Shown: in pieces, positions 16,588-26,685 of the stretch | How the letters are laid out: each line of letters begins with the position of its first letter | Numbering within the stretch: position 1 is the stretch's first letter | Source: Herminiimonas sp. | GTDB taxonomy: Bacteria; Pseudomonadota; Gammaproteobacteria; Burkholderiales; Burkholderiaceae | NCBI RefSeq assembly: GCF_030655415.1 | Contig: NZ_JAURVN010000002.1 | Span: 62,001-126,000, forward strand | Length of the DNA: 64,000 bases | Direction of reading: 5' to 3' | The notes under the pieces: generated by a model | Seen by the model: only the letters and a program-made list of their open reading frames with translations | Told to the model about the DNA's origin: nothing | Database searches by the model: none | Position numbers and translations under genes: made by a program

Positions 16588-17256
16588 ATGCAGGCGAACT
16601 CTCATCAAATCAGCAGCAGCCAAAGCGACGTGCATCAACATTTGGATGGACTGCTTGCGAAGCACCTTGCACATCCGTTTCAAAAACCAATCACTGATTA
16701 CAATCGCGCAGCATTTGAGACCAGCATAGACGCTTGGCAAGCTGCAGGTGCCAAGCCTTTGATTCTCGATGCAGCTTGTGGGGTCGGTTTATCGACTCTG
16801 CATCTGGCGACGCAATTCCCCGATCACTTTGTGATTGGTGTCGATCAATCGGCAGATCGTATTGCGCGCAATACGCAATGGCCGCATTTAATGCCGACGA
16901 ATTACACACGGGTGCGTGCAGATCTGGTGGACTACTGGCGGCTGTTATTGCAGAGCGAAATAAAGCTGGAGCATCATTACATTCTGTATCCAAATCCATG
17001 GCCGAAAAGTGTGCATCTGGCTCGGCGCTGGCATGGGCACGCTATTTTCCCGACTATCGTTGCGCTCGGTGGAGCGCTGGAATGCCGCAGCAACTGGCGT
17101 ATTTATATTGAAGAATTCAGCAAGGCTTTGACGCAGGCAACGCAGCAAGAAGTGAGTTGTCTGCCGTATGTGCCCGAACAGACGATGACGCCGTTCGAAC
17201 AAAAATATCAAGCATCTGGACATGCGTTGTGGCGTTGTCAGATACAACTTTCATAG
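16588..17256 (+). CDS. TrmB-like SAM-dependent methyltransferase (divergent)
   Basis: 222-aa protein resembling tRNA (guanine-46-N7) methyltransferase TrmB. SAM-binding motif I reads ILDAACGVGLSTLHLA, the next acidic block VIGVDQSADRIARN, and a YPNPWPKSVH segment corresponds to the TrmB signature FPDPWPKKRH. The Asp-to-Asn change and loss of the KKR basic patch make it a divergent paralogue rather than an obvious TrmB. C-terminal FEQKYQASGHALWRCQ resembles the TEFExKFxxxGH motif that contacts tRNA. Substrate unknown. The start at 16588 has no strong ribosome site. It converges on phnM. Confidence 0.72.
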   Translation: MQANSHQISSSQSDVHQHLDGLLAKHLAHPFQKPITDYNRAAFETSIDAWQAAGAKPLILDAACGVGLSTLHLATQFPDHFVIGVDQSADRIARNTQWPHLMPTNYTRVRADLVDYWRLLLQSEIKLEHHYILYPNPWPKSVHLARRWHGHAIFPTIVALGGALECRSNWRIYIEEFSKALTQATQQEVSCLPYVPEQTMTPFEQKYQASGHALWRCQIQLS

Positions 17257-17295
17257 ATCAACTGCTACATACAAATCAAAACATCCACGCCATGA

Positions 17296-18507
17296 TCAGG
17301 CTGCCAGTTCGTATGGATGCGGCATGTGCAAGCGCGCAGGATCGGCACAGTAGGCGATCTTGCCAGCGGCAATTGTCGCCACCAAACGCGCCGTCCCTGC
17401 GGCCGATACTTCAACCATGATCATGTCGGCGCGACCGCCATTGCGGATATGTCCGCGATCTTCCAGTCCCAATGCACGCGCCGGGTTTTGCGCTACCAGA
17501 CACCATGCTTGCGCCAGCGTACACAAACCCATGTGCGCGAGTTTGAAGGGCGCATGCAACATCGCCGGGTAATAATAATCAGAAGCCAGCATGTCGCACA
17601 TGCCGCTCTTCACTGCATCCTCAGTTGCCAGATTGCCGCAATGACTGCCGCCCAACAATACATTCGGCGCACCCATGACCACTTGGTTGCCGAGACCCAT
17701 CGCAGTCAGCAAGGCTTCTTGCGTCAGTGGAAATTCGCTAATGTTGACGCCCAGTTCCTGATACCGCTCACGCTGCAAGAATGTCTGATCCTCATGCGAA
17801 GCCATAGGCACGCCGCGTGTGATGCAAGCTTTGGCCAAGGTCGCAATAACGTAGGGCACTTGGTCCGCACGCTCCTGCGCTTTTTTCAAACGACGCAGAT
17901 AAGTATTGGTATCGCAACGAGCGCGCTCGCTGTAGACGGCCAGTTTTTCCGGCGACAAGGATTTTTCTGCGATAGTCGGCAAGTGTTCATTGAACGCGAA
18001 GAAATCAATCCGCCCCTGATGTATCCACTGCAAGCCATCTGCCAAACCATCGATGTGATGATTTTCAAAACGTAGATGGATGCGGTGATCGACGTGTGCC
18101 GTCTTGCGTTGTCGCGCAACTTGTTCCAGCAAAGCGATCGCAGATTCACGGCCACGCAAACCGCCTTCCCACGAATAAGTCAGGCCATGGCAAGCGGTGG
18201 TTATGCCGTTGGCGACCAATTGTCTATCCGTATCCGCCAGCGCAATATCGTGCGAAAAGAAAGTATCAGGCCGTGGTTGCAATTGCCGCTCAAACGCATC
18301 GCCATGAATATCCACCATACCCGGCAACACCAGCAAACCACCAGCGTCGAACATTGTAGGCGGGCGCGCGGAATCATTCGATGAGGCCGTAATGCTGTCT
18401 ATGCAGGCGTGCGAGGTTGCTATCGCCTTGGTGCTCCAGTTAGTTTCGCCCTGCGCATTTTGCACGAGGCTGGTGCCACCTTGGATCAGTAAATTTCGCA
18501 CGCTCAT
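17296..18507 (-). CDS. phnM: PhnM-like phosphonate metabolism hydrolase (orphan)
   Basis: 403-aa amidohydrolase-superfamily protein. PhnM removes pyrophosphate from alpha-D-ribose-1-methylphosphonate 5-triphosphate in the C-P lyase pathway. Family marks seen are LPGMVDIHGDAFER for the metal-binding His-x-Asp, MASHEDQT, the diagnostic LASDYYYPAML, and NPARALGLEDRGHIRNGGRADM at the end. No phnG-L or phn transporter genes lie in this window, so it is separated from the pathway here. It might serve a pathway encoded elsewhere or a different phosphorylated substrate. The start at 18507 is the first ATG. The 254 bp upstream (18508-18761) hold no supported gene. Confidence 0.85.
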   Translation of the reverse strand: MSVRNLLIQGGTSLVQNAQGETNWSTKAIATSHACIDSITASSNDSARPPTMFDAGGLLVLPGMVDIHGDAFERQLQPRPDTFFSHDIALADTDRQLVANGITTACHGLTYSWEGGLRGRESAIALLEQVARQRKTAHVDHRIHLRFENHHIDGLADGLQWIHQGRIDFFAFNEHLPTIAEKSLSPEKLAVYSERARCDTNTYLRRLKKAQERADQVPYVIATLAKACITRGVPMASHEDQTFLQRERYQELGVNISEFPLTQEALLTAMGLGNQVVMGAPNVLLGGSHCGNLATEDAVKSGMCDMLASDYYYPAMLHAPFKLAHMGLCTLAQAWCLVAQNPARALGLEDRGHIRNGGRADMIMVEVSAAGTARLVATIAAGKIAYCADPARLHMPHPYELAA

Positions 18508-18761
18508 AAGTCACCCAATGGATAAGTTAACAAATAAATTAATTGAGCCAATGCTAGTTGCCGATTATGACGGGACTTTGACATTTCAATTTCGACAGGA
18601 AATGCGTGCCATATTTCGCCACTTTATGCACAAAACGCGACAGATAATCAAAGCTATCTGCTCCGCACGAATGACAAACCCAAAGGCGAGTCGTGATACT
18701 GTGTTGAAAACCCTGTTTCAATCTAAGCATCTCGCTTTACCAGATAAATTTACGAAAACAC

Positions 18762-19550
18762 ATGTGTCAACTTCTCGGAATGAATTGCAATGTTCCCACC
18801 GATATCGTATTCAGCTTCACCGGCTTTGCGACGCGTGGCGGTCGTACCGATATTCACAATGATGGTTGGGGCATCGCCTTTTTTGAAGGTGCGGGCGTGC
18901 GTCATTTCGTTGATCATCAGTCGGCGGTCGAGTCACCGGTTGCAGAGCTGATACGACGTTTCCCGATCAAATCCAAGAATGTCATTTCTCACATACGCAA
19001 GGCAACCCAAGGCCGTGTCGCACTGGAAAATTGTCACCCCTTCGTGCGTGAATTATGGGGACGCTATTTTGTCTTCGCACATAACGGCGATTTGAAGGAT
19101 TTCAATCCGGAATTGAATGGTCCTTATCAGCCGGTAGGCACCACCGATAGCGAAGCAGCGTTCTGCTACATCTTGCAGGAACTACGTCGGCGTTTCGACG
19201 ACTCACTGCCGACACTGCCGCAATTGACTAAGGCAATTGATGAGCTGTGCAGCGAGATCGCGGCCCACGGTACTTTCAATATGATGTTGTCGGACGGCTC
19301 TGCATTGTTTGCGCATTGCTCAACCAATCTGCATTACATCGTGCGCCAGTATCCATTTGCCGAAGCCGTGCTGTGCGATGAAGATATGAAAGTAGATTTT
19401 TCAGAGGTGACGACGCCGAACGATCGCGTGGCGATCATCGTTACTGCGCCCTTGACGACGAATGAAACGTGGACACAATTTGCAGCCGGTGAATTGAAGG
19501 TATTCATAGACGGCCAACCTATAGGGTCACTGGCTGAATCGGCCGCCTAA
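18762..19550 (+). CDS. yafJ: Class II glutamine amidotransferase (YafJ family)
   Basis: 262-aa N-terminal-nucleophile amidotransferase domain. Cys2 (MCQLLGMN) becomes the catalytic N-terminal residue after Met removal. Other landmarks are GFATRGGRTDIHNDGWGIAF, HIRKATQG, NCHPFVRELWGRYFVFAHNGDL and GTTDSEAAFC. Such proteins carry only the glutaminase half, and no synthase domain is attached. They are related to YafJ and eukaryotic DUG3; the latter acts in glutathione breakdown, but the bacterial role is not settled. The start at 18762 is fixed by the need for Cys2. It converges on the cardiolipin synthase gene with a 13-nt gap. Confidence 0.88.
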   Translation: MCQLLGMNCNVPTDIVFSFTGFATRGGRTDIHNDGWGIAFFEGAGVRHFVDHQSAVESPVAELIRRFPIKSKNVISHIRKATQGRVALENCHPFVRELWGRYFVFAHNGDLKDFNPELNGPYQPVGTTDSEAAFCYILQELRRRFDDSLPTLPQLTKAIDELCSEIAAHGTFNMMLSDGSALFAHCSTNLHYIVRQYPFAEAVLCDEDMKVDFSEVTTPNDRVAIIVTAPLTTNETWTQFAAGELKVFIDGQPIGSLAESAA

Positions 19551-19563
19551 ACTGTAGCGCAGA

Positions 19564-20871
19564 TTACAGCAACGGGCCTAGAAGGCCGGCGACATGCTCG
19601 TGCATTTTTTCGCTGAATGGGCGCTGCTTCCATTGCGCGTATGTGATGCGGCGTGCGTGTTTCAGATCGTCGTTGAACACAGTTATCTGCGACTCTGCAA
19701 ATGCCGCATTATAAATATTCAGATTGGCTTCATCGTTCATCCGAAATGAACGATCATCGAAGTTGGTCGAACCAACCGACACCATCAAGCCATCAACGAT
19801 CATCACCTTGCAGTGATACATGGTCGGCTCATATTCATAAATCTCTACGCCGGCCTGCAACAGATCGCCCCACATACTGCGCGAAGAGCGTCTTACCAGA
19901 TCGACATCCATGTGTTCGCCGGGCACGATAATCTGTACCTTGACACCGCGCTTTGCGGCATCAATCAAAATCTGGCGCGTCAGCTCGTCCGGCACGAAAT
20001 AGGAAATCGACAGATGCAGAGATTTTTCCGCTGCCGTCATTGCCAGCATATACATCAGACGCATGCTATCGCTACCGCCTTGCGGCGAACTGCTGAACAC
20101 CTGCGCGTGATCGTCGCCTACCGGCTTCAGCACCGGGAAATAGTCAGGGCCATCCAGTACCTTGCCGGTGGTTTTGATCCAGTTGTCGATCAGCACCGCT
20201 TGCATTTGCGCGACCACCGGGCCTTCAACGCGGTAATGCGAATCGCGCCAATGGTCCGGGCTGTCGGCATTGCCGGTCCATTGGCCAGCGATGCCCACGC
20301 CACCGGTGAAACCTATCTTGCCGTCAACCACCAGTAATTTGCGATGCGTGCGGTTGTTGATGCGCGCGACGTTATACCACTTGAGCGGATGATATTTTTG
20401 TACCTCTACGCCAGCTTGTTCCATCGTATCCAGATAGGCTTGGTCCATCTTGCTGCTGCCTACCCAATCGATCAGTACATGCACCTTGACGCCGGCGCGC
20501 GCGCGTTCGGCGAAGGCTTCGGCAAACTCTTTGCCTATGGCTTCCGACCAATAGATATAGGTTTCAAAATTAATGGTTTTTTGCGCGCCGCGTATCGCTT
20601 GCAGCATGGACGGGAAAATTTCTGATCCGTTCAGCAAAGCCTGGGTGCGATTGCCGCCGACGATGGCCGGGCCCATCAACGCGCCCATGGAGCGCTCGAA
20701 TTGCGGATCCGCGACTGAATAAAGACGCGGGATTTCTTCTTGTACTTTTTTACTGCCCAGCGACAGGTTCAGGCCCAGTAACACCAGCAGCAGGGTGACG
20801 GCCACGCTGACAAAAATAATCAGGAGTTTGCTTTTTAATGGGCGTTCTTTCCAGATTATTCTTGTGCGCAT
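19564..20871 (-). CDS. cls: Cardiolipin synthase-type phospholipase D family protein
   Basis: 435-aa membrane enzyme expected to condense two phosphatidylglycerols into cardiolipin. An N-terminal membrane segment (LLIIFVSVAVTLLLVLLGLNL) is followed by two PLD domains with HKD motifs HRKLLVVDGKIGFTGG and HCKVMIVDGLMVSVGSTNFD. Only one membrane segment is seen, as in ClsB/ClsC-like forms. The start at 20871 (MRTRIIWKE) is preferred because the longer frame back to 20955 lies inside metH. It starts 13 nt after metH and is probably co-transcribed with it. Confidence 0.88.
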   Translation of the reverse strand: MRTRIIWKERPLKSKLLIIFVSVAVTLLLVLLGLNLSLGSKKVQEEIPRLYSVADPQFERSMGALMGPAIVGGNRTQALLNGSEIFPSMLQAIRGAQKTINFETYIYWSEAIGKEFAEAFAERARAGVKVHVLIDWVGSSKMDQAYLDTMEQAGVEVQKYHPLKWYNVARINNRTHRKLLVVDGKIGFTGGVGIAGQWTGNADSPDHWRDSHYRVEGPVVAQMQAVLIDNWIKTTGKVLDGPDYFPVLKPVGDDHAQVFSSSPQGGSDSMRLMYMLAMTAAEKSLHLSISYFVPDELTRQILIDAAKRGVKVQIIVPGEHMDVDLVRRSSRSMWGDLLQAGVEIYEYEPTMYHCKVMIVDGLMVSVGSTNFDDRSFRMNDEANLNIYNAAFAESQITVFNDDLKHARRITYAQWKQRPFSEKMHEHVAGLLGPLL

Positions 20872-20884
20872 ATTCAAAACCTTA

Positions 20885-23800
20885 TCAGGATAAATTCGGT
20901 GCCAGCCAACGCTCCACATCTTCCTTGGATGCGCCGCGGCGTTCGACCATATCATTGACTTGATCGTCGCCGATCTTGCCGACTACAAAATACTTTGCTT
21001 CCGGATGACCGAAGTAAAAACCGGATACCGCAGCGCCAGGGAACATCGCAAACGATTCAGTCAGCATCATGCCGATTTCTTCTGCCTGCAAGACCTTGAA
21101 CATATCGATTTTTACCGTATGTTCCGGGCACGCCGGGTAACCTGGCGCCGGACGTATGCCGAGATACTCTTCCTTGATCATCGCTTCGTTATCCAGCGAC
21201 TCGTCAGGTGCATAACCCCATAAATCCTTGCGCACCCGCTCATGCAAATGTTCGGCAAATGCTTCGGCCAAACGATCAGCCAGCGACTTCAGCATGATCG
21301 ATGAATAATCATCGTACGCATCTTCAAAACGCTTCTCGTACTTTTCAATACCCAAACCTGTCGTTACCGCAAACAGTCCGATGTAATCAGCGATGCCTGA
21401 TGATTTAGGCGCAATGAAGTCAGACAGACACTGATTAGGACGTTGTACACCATCAATCAGCGGCTTGACTGTCTGTTGCCGCACACCGTAATAGGTAAAA
21501 GCGACTTCGGTGCGCGTTTCATCGGTATAAATTTCGATATCGTCATCATTGACCGTGTTCGCTGGCAAAAGTGCAATCACGCCGTTCGCTGTCAGCCAGC
21601 GACCGTCTATGAGCTTTTTCAGCAAAGCCTGGCCTTCAGCAAATACCTTGGTCGCAGCATCGCCTACCACTTCATCCTTCAAAATCGCCGGATATGGCCC
21701 TGCCAAATCCCAGGTCTGGAAGAACGGACCCCAATCGATGTATTGCGCAATCGTCGCCAGATCAACATTCTTGAAGACGCGACGGCCGATAAACTTGGGT
21801 TTGACCGGCGCGTTCTTGCCGGTGAAATCCAGCTTCATTTTATTTTTGCGCGCATCTGCCAAGGTCAACATCGGCACAGCTTTCTTGTTCGCATGCTGCA
21901 CGCGTATACGCTCGTAATCTGTCGCTATATCTGCAATGTAGGCATCGCGACTTTCCGGCGTCAGCAGCGATTGCGCGACTGATACCGAACGAGAGGCATC
22001 CGGCACATAGACAACCGGGCCATCGTAGTTATGCGCGATCTTGACTGCGGTATGCGCGCGGCTGGTAGTCGCGCCGCCAATCAGCAGAGGTGTTTTCAAG
22101 CCACGGAAGTATTCGTCGCGCTGCATCTCTTTGGCGACGTAAGCCATTTCTTCCAGCGAAGGCGTGATCAGGCCGGACAAACCGATGATGTCGGCTTTCT
22201 CTTCCTTCGCTTTCGCGAGGATTTCCGAACACGGCACCATCACGCCCATGTTGACGACTTCAAAGTTATTACACTGCAAAACGACCGACACAATATTTTT
22301 GCCGATGTCATGTACATCACCTTTGACGGTGGCGATAACGATCTTGCCTTTTGGCTTGCTGACGATACCGGTCTGCTCTTGCAGCAAACGTTTTTCTTCT
22401 TCGATGAATGGAATCAGATGCGCAACGGCCTGCTTCATCACGCGCGCCGATTTAACGACTTGCGGTAAAAACATTTTGCCCTGACCAAACAGATCACCGA
22501 CGATGTTCATGCCGTCCATCAACGGGCCTTCGATCACGTGGATAGGACGACCGCCGTTGCCCAGCAATTCCTGTCGCGCTTCTTCGGTATCTTCGACGAT
22601 CCATTGCGTGATGCCTTGCACCAGCGCATGCGCCAGACGTTGCTGCACGGTGCCGCTGCGCCATTCGAGCGTGGCTTCTTCTTTCTTGTCGCCGGCCTTC
22701 AAAGTCGAGGCGATTTCGATCATGCGCTCGGTCGCATCTTCGCGACGATTCAGCACGACGTCTTCGACGCGTTCTTTCAACTCTGCCGGCAGATTGTCGT
22801 ACACGCCAACCATGCCGGCGTTGACGATACCCATCGTCATGCCGGCTTTGATCGCGTGATACAGGAACACGGTGTGGATTGCTTCACGCGCCGGGTCGTT
22901 GCCGCGGAAACTAAAGCTGACGTTCGATACACCGCCGCTGATTTTCGCGTGCGGCAGATTTTCTTTGATCCAGCGAACCGAATTTATGAAGTCCACGGCG
23001 TAGTTATTGTGTTCTTCGATACCGGTCGCGATCGCGAAAATATTCGGATCGAAAATAATATCTTCCGGCGGGAAATCGACTTCCTTGATCAGCAGCTTGT
23101 AGGCGCGTTCGCAGATTTCGATCTTGCGCTCAAAGGTATCCGCCTGACCTTTTTCATCGAAGGCCATCACGATTACAGCTGCGCCATATCGACGGCACAA
23201 CTTTGCTTCGTGCAGGAATTTTTCTTCGCCTTCTTTCATCGAAATCGAATTGACGATGGCCTTGCCCTGCACGCATTTCAAACCTGCTTCGATGACCGAC
23301 CATTTCGACGAATCGATCATGATAGGCACGCGCGCGATGTCTGGCTCGGATGCGATCAAATTCAGGAAGCGCGACATCGCAGCCTGCGAATCAAGCATCG
23401 CCTCGTCCATATTGATGTCGATGACTTGCGCGCCGTTTTCCACTTGCTGACGTGCGACAGCCAATGCTTCATCGTATTGCTCGTTGATGATCAAGCGCGC
23501 GAACGCTTTCGAGCCGGTGACGTTGGTACGCTCGCCGACGTTGACGAACAAGGAATGATCATCAATGACGAATGGCTCCAGACCTGACAACTTCAAGGTC
23601 GGCTCAACGGATGGGACCAGACGTGGATCTATGGTTTTGATCGTTTCGGCAATCGCACGTATGTGAGCGGGCGTGGTACCGCAGCAGCCACCGGCGATAT
23701 TAACGAAACCACTGTTTGCGAAATCTTGCAGCAGCGATGAAGTCACATCCGGCGTTTCATCGAAGCCGGTATCACTCATAGGATTAGGCAAACCCGCGTT

Positions 23801-24661
23801 CGGATAAATACAAACGTAGGTATCAGCTATCTTCGACAATTCTTCTGCATACGGACGCATCAATGCCGCACCCAGTGCGCAATTCAAACCAACGGTCAGC
23901 GGCTTTGCATGGCGAATGGAATTCCAGAATGCAGGAACAGTTTGGCCCGACAGAATACGGCCCGATGCATCGGTCACCGTGCCGGAAATCATGATCGGCA
24001 AACGCTTGTCTGACTCTTCAAAAAATTGATCAATCGCGAACAGTGCAGCTTTGCAATTCAGCGTATCAAAAATAGTTTCGACCAGCAGCACATCCGCGCC
24101 GCCCTCCACCAGCGCGCGCGTCTGATCCAAATACGCAGCAACCAGTTGATCGAAGGTGACGTTACGCGCGGCAGGATCGTTTACGTCCGGTGAGATCGAC
24201 GCAGTCTTTGGTGTCGGCCCCAATGCGCCAGCAACAAAGCGCGGCTTGTCCGGCGTCGAATACTTGTCGCAAGCAGCACGCGCGAGACGCGCAGAAGCCA
24301 CGTTCATTTCATAAGCCAAATGACCCATGTGGTAATCGTCTTGCGCGACCGTGGTGGCGCCGAAGGTATTGCTCTCAATCAGATCGGCACCAGCGGCCAG
24401 ATATTCTTCATGGATCGCGCTGATCACATCCGGACGCGTCAAGGAGAGCAATTCGTTATTGCCTTTGACGAACAATTCTCTACCCGCTGGAACATGAATA
24501 CCAGCAGCAGCCAGATCGGCAAAACGCTCGCCGCGATAATCCTCTTCTGTCAGCTTGTACTGCTGAATCATGGTCCCCATCGCACCATCCAGAATCAGGA
24601 TGCGGCGCGCCATCAGGTCGCGCAAAAGGACTTCAGTATCGGAAATAGCGTCGCGTTTCAT
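20885..24661 (-). CDS. metH: Cobalamin-dependent methionine synthase MetH
   Basis: Methylates homocysteine to methionine using methyl-tetrahydrofolate and B12. About 1258 aa, all four modules intact. The homocysteine domain runs to about residue 330, with the zinc site GGCCGTTP. The folate domain carries [16 protein letters not shown]. The cap and B12 domain carry [14 protein letters not shown], with the cobalt-ligand His. The reactivation domain carries [12 protein letters not shown] and [21 protein letters not shown]. The start MKRDAISD at 24661 is preferred; an ATG at 24694 (MATIITNK) is possible but lacks a ribosome site, and 24706 lies against the leader terminator. cls follows closely. 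The leader between fmt and metH has its own promoter and an intrinsic terminator. Confidence 0.95.
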   Translation of the reverse strand: MKRDAISDTEVLLRDLMARRILILDGAMGTMIQQYKLTEEDYRGERFADLAAAGIHVPAGRELFVKGNNELLSLTRPDVISAIHEEYLAAGADLIESNTFGATTVAQDDYHMGHLAYEMNVASARLARAACDKYSTPDKPRFVAGALGPTPKTASISPDVNDPAARNVTFDQLVAAYLDQTRALVEGGADVLLVETIFDTLNCKAALFAIDQFFEESDKRLPIMISGTVTDASGRILSGQTVPAFWNSIRHAKPLTVGLNCALGAALMRPYAEELSKIADTYVCIYPNAGLPNPMSDTGFDETPDVTSSLLQDFANSGFVNIAGGCCGTTPAHIRAIAETIKTIDPRLVPSVEPTLKLSGLEPFVIDDHSLFVNVGERTNVTGSKAFARLIINEQYDEALAVARQQVENGAQVIDINMDEAMLDSQAAMSRFLNLIASEPDIARVPIMIDSSKWSVIEAGLKCVQGKAIVNSISMKEGEEKFLHEAKLCRRYGAAVIVMAFDEKGQADTFERKIEICERAYKLLIKEVDFPPEDIIFDPNIFAIATGIEEHNNYAVDFINSVRWIKENLPHAKISGGVSNVSFSFRGNDPAREAIHTVFLYHAIKAGMTMGIVNAGMVGVYDNLPAELKERVEDVVLNRREDATERMIEIASTLKAGDKKEEATLEWRSGTVQQRLAHALVQGITQWIVEDTEEARQELLGNGGRPIHVIEGPLMDGMNIVGDLFGQGKMFLPQVVKSARVMKQAVAHLIPFIEEEKRLLQEQTGIVSKPKGKIVIATVKGDVHDIGKNIVSVVLQCNNFEVVNMGVMVPCSEILAKAKEEKADIIGLSGLITPSLEEMAYVAKEMQRDEYFRGLKTPLLIGGATTSRAHTAVKIAHNYDGPVVYVPDASRSVSVAQSLLTPESRDAYIADIATDYERIRVQHANKKAVPMLTLADARKNKMKLDFTGKNAPVKPKFIGRRVFKNVDLATIAQYIDWGPFFQTWDLAGPYPAILKDEVVGDAATKVFAEGQALLKKLIDGRWLTANGVIALLPANTVNDDDIEIYTDETRTEVAFTYYGVRQQTVKPLIDGVQRPNQCLSDFIAPKSSGIADYIGLFAVTTGLGIEKYEKRFEDAYDDYSSIMLKSLADRLAEAFAEHLHERVRKDLWGYAPDESLDNEAMIKEEYLGIRPAPGYPACPEHTVKIDMFKVLQAEEIGMMLTESFAMFPGAAVSGFYFGHPEAKYFVVGKIGDDQVNDMVERRGASKEDVERWLAPNLS

Positions 24662-24833
24662 CGTGAATTCTTTATTGGTGATTATCGTTGCCATGCAAAA
24701 ATGCAAAAACCCGGTCTGTAAAACGGGACCGGGTTACCAAGCGCCGCTTTAGCAGTATTTTTAGAACAAATTCGTGAGGAATTTAGTCTGGCGCCCGCAA
24801 GCTGGTTTTGACTTGTTCAATCAAATCGGCGCA
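24662..24833 (-). promoter_or_regulatory. metH 5' leader with possible long-range stem and attenuator
   Basis: The predicted transcript starts near 24832. Its first bases, GCGCCG (24832-24827 on the minus strand), can pair with CGGCGC at 24746-24741, closing a domain of about 90 nt just before the terminator hairpin. Such a closed domain followed by a terminator is the layout of a riboswitch or attenuator. I could not match it to the SAH, SAM-II or cobalamin aptamer consensus by eye. Confidence 0.4.
24704..24735 (-). terminator. Intrinsic terminator inside the fmt-metH intergenic region
   Basis: A perfect 9-bp stem (24727-24735 with 24708-24716, 10-nt loop) is followed on the minus strand by a T-rich tail. 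It lies 43 nt upstream of the metH start. It is either the fmt terminator, 165 nt after the fmt stop, or a conditional attenuator in the metH leader. The promoter between fmt and this hairpin favours the second reading. Confidence 0.75.
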
Positions 24834-24839
24834 GTAAAA

Positions 24840-24868
24840 ATTATACGTGAAATCAAGGGTTTGCGGAA
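24840..24868 (-). promoter_or_regulatory. Candidate sigma-70 promoter for metH
   Basis: On the minus strand a perfect -10 element TATAAT (24845-24840) is preceded at 17 bp by TTCCGC (24868-24863), a weak -35. It sits just after the fmt stop codon (24899) and would give a leader of about 170 nt for metH. Confidence 0.55.
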
Positions 24869-24898
24869 TGCAGCGCCACCTATGAAAACCGGCAGAAA

Positions 24899-25852
24899 TC
24901 AGTCGAATCTCTGATCTTCCAAAGGGAAGCCTTTAATGAATTCTGCAGCAGGCAAACGCTTGCCGCCAGGCTTTTGCAATTCGGTCACACGCAATGCGCC
25001 ATCACCGCAAGCGATCACCACACCGTCATGCGCATTCGCCGAAATAACCTGGCCCGCTTGCCAGTGATTGGAAGACTCAACTGCTTCCGCCTGCCAAAAC
25101 TTGACTGGTGTGCCATTGCAAATACCCATCGCACCCGGGAAAGGATTAAATGCGCGTATCTTGCGCGCCAGTTCTTGAGCCGGCTGTGTCAGGTCTAGCG
25201 TGGCTTCTTCCTTCGCAATTTTCGCCGCGTAGTTAGCGCCAGCTTCTGGCTGCGGCGTTGCCGTCAAACCGCCTTGCTCTAATTTATCCAAAGCCTCGAC
25301 GATCATGTCGCCGCCCAGTTTTGCCAGTTTGTCATGCAGAGTGGCCGTCGTATCGTCGGCTGCAATCGGCAAGCGTTCCATCAACAACATCGGGCCGGTA
25401 TCCAAACCCAATTCCATCTGCATGATAGTGACGCCAGTTTCTACATCGCCAACTTCAATCGCTCTGTGTATCGGTGCGGCACCACGCCAGCGCGGCAGCA
25501 ATGAGGCATGAATATTCAGACAGCCGAGACGTGGAATGTCGAGCACAGATTGCGGCAAGATCAAACCATACGCCGCGACTACCATCACATCGTGGGGCGT
25601 TGCGTGCAGCAAGTCGTGCGCTTCTTTTGCGACATCGGGATATTTGCCATCCAGCTTCAAGGAGATCGGTTGCGCCACAGGGATGTTGTGCGCCAACGCG
25701 AATTGTTTGACGGCAGACGCGTGCAATTGCATGCCGCGACCGGCAGGGCGATCGGGTTGCGTCAACACGAGCGTGATCTCGTGACCAGCCGCGTGCAAGG
25801 CTGCCAAAGCAATTGCCGCAAATTCCGGCGTACCGGCAAATATGATTTTCAT
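24899..25852 (-). CDS. fmt: Methionyl-tRNA formyltransferase
   Basis: 317-aa enzyme that formylates initiator Met-tRNA using 10-formyl-tetrahydrofolate. The N-terminal motif [18 protein letters not shown], the catalytic [18 protein letters not shown] (Asn, His and the downstream [10 protein letters not shown]) and the C-terminal tRNA-binding domain ([11 protein letters not shown]) are intact. It lies 127 nt downstream of def on the same strand, the normal def-fmt order. Def later removes the formyl group that Fmt adds. Confidence 0.95.
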   Translation of the reverse strand: MKIIFAGTPEFAAIALAALHAAGHEITLVLTQPDRPAGRGMQLHASAVKQFALAHNIPVAQPISLKLDGKYPDVAKEAHDLLHATPHDVMVVAAYGLILPQSVLDIPRLGCLNIHASLLPRWRGAAPIHRAIEVGDVETGVTIMQMELGLDTGPMLLMERLPIAADDTTATLHDKLAKLGGDMIVEALDKLEQGGLTATPQPEAGANYAAKIAKEEATLDLTQPAQELARKIRAFNPFPGAMGICNGTPVKFWQAEAVESSNHWQAGQVISANAHDGVVIACGDGALRVTELQKPGGKRLPAAEFIKGFPLEDQRFD

Positions 25853-25979
25853 GGGACGAATTGTAGTACTACAAGCCGACTATGCGAACCCTTGCGCGCA
25901 ATTGCATTTGCCAAAATCTCAGGCTGAAAGCAGTAGAACGATTAAGCAGCGATTGCAGTAGCGCAGCTAATCTTGCCGA

Positions 25980-26510
25980 TTAGCGTTGCGCGGCCTTGTT
26001 GTGACGATTCAGCTCGCGTTCTTCCTTCAGCAGCTTGGTCTTGATGCGATTGCGCTTCAGCGGCGACAGATATTCGACGAATACCTTGCCTTTCAAGTGA
26101 TCCATTTCATGCTGGATACACACCGCCAATAGGCCATCGGCTTCCAGCTCAAACTGTTTGCCATCTGCATCGTAAGCACGCACCTTGACTTGGGCATGGC
26201 GCTCGACGCCGTCATACACGCCAGGCACCGACAGGCAACCTTCGTCGTAGATTTGCATTTCAGGACTGACCCAGATCAGCTCGGGATTGATATAGGCACG
26301 CAGTTCGGAATGGGTTTCCGACGTATCAATCACGATCACTTGCTCGTGCACGTCGACTTGCGACGCGGCTAGACCAACGCCAGGCGCGTCATACATGGTT
26401 TCCGCCATATCGGCGACCAAGGTCTTGATGCGCGCATCGAATACGGTGACCGGCTTGGCAATTTTATGCAGCCTTGAATCGGGGTATCGCAGAATATTTA
26501 ATATGGACAT
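25980..26510 (-). CDS. def: Peptide deformylase
   Basis: 176-aa metalloenzyme removing the N-formyl group from new proteins. The three family motifs are present: [23 protein letters not shown] with the metal-binding Cys, and [14 protein letters not shown] with the two metal-binding His and the catalytic Glu. The start at 26510 ([14 protein letters not shown]) agrees with family N-termini; a longer frame to 26528 adds six residues. It diverges from the LysM protein gene. Confidence 0.95.
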   Translation of the reverse strand: MSILNILRYPDSRLHKIAKPVTVFDARIKTLVADMAETMYDAPGVGLAASQVDVHEQVIVIDTSETHSELRAYINPELIWVSPEMQIYDEGCLSVPGVYDGVERHAQVKVRAYDADGKQFELEADGLLAVCIQHEMDHLKGKVFVEYLSPLKRNRIKTKLLKEERELNRHNKAAQR

Positions 26511-26685
26511 ACAGCTTTTGCGCAACAAGGCGGCAGGTTAATAGCGTGGTTTTCTTGCTACTTCAATGATTTATGTGCAGAATTTGATTCAATTTAGCAA
26601 GTTTTTTGACGAATGTGTTATTTCACTCATAACATGCTGCAGCACAGTAATGGCGTCACAATTGGTCAAGCTCACCGGACAAACC

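Noticed and set aside
18518..18862. Frame with a HAD-like DYDGTL sequence between phnM and yafJ
   Set aside because: No ribosome site, no further HAD motifs, and it runs 100 nt into the well-supported yafJ gene in another frame. The motif is most likely chance.
22538..23587. 349-codon open frame opposite metH
   Set aside because: It lies wholly within the conserved metH coding region on the other strand, has no ribosome site, and its residue pattern (rich in His, Arg, Phe, Asp) is that of a shadow frame.
24740..24898. SAH riboswitch upstream of metH
   Set aside because: SAH elements occur before metH in related bacteria, but the conserved GAGGAGCGCTGC and CAGGCTCGG blocks are not both present in order. 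Reported instead as an unclassified leader.
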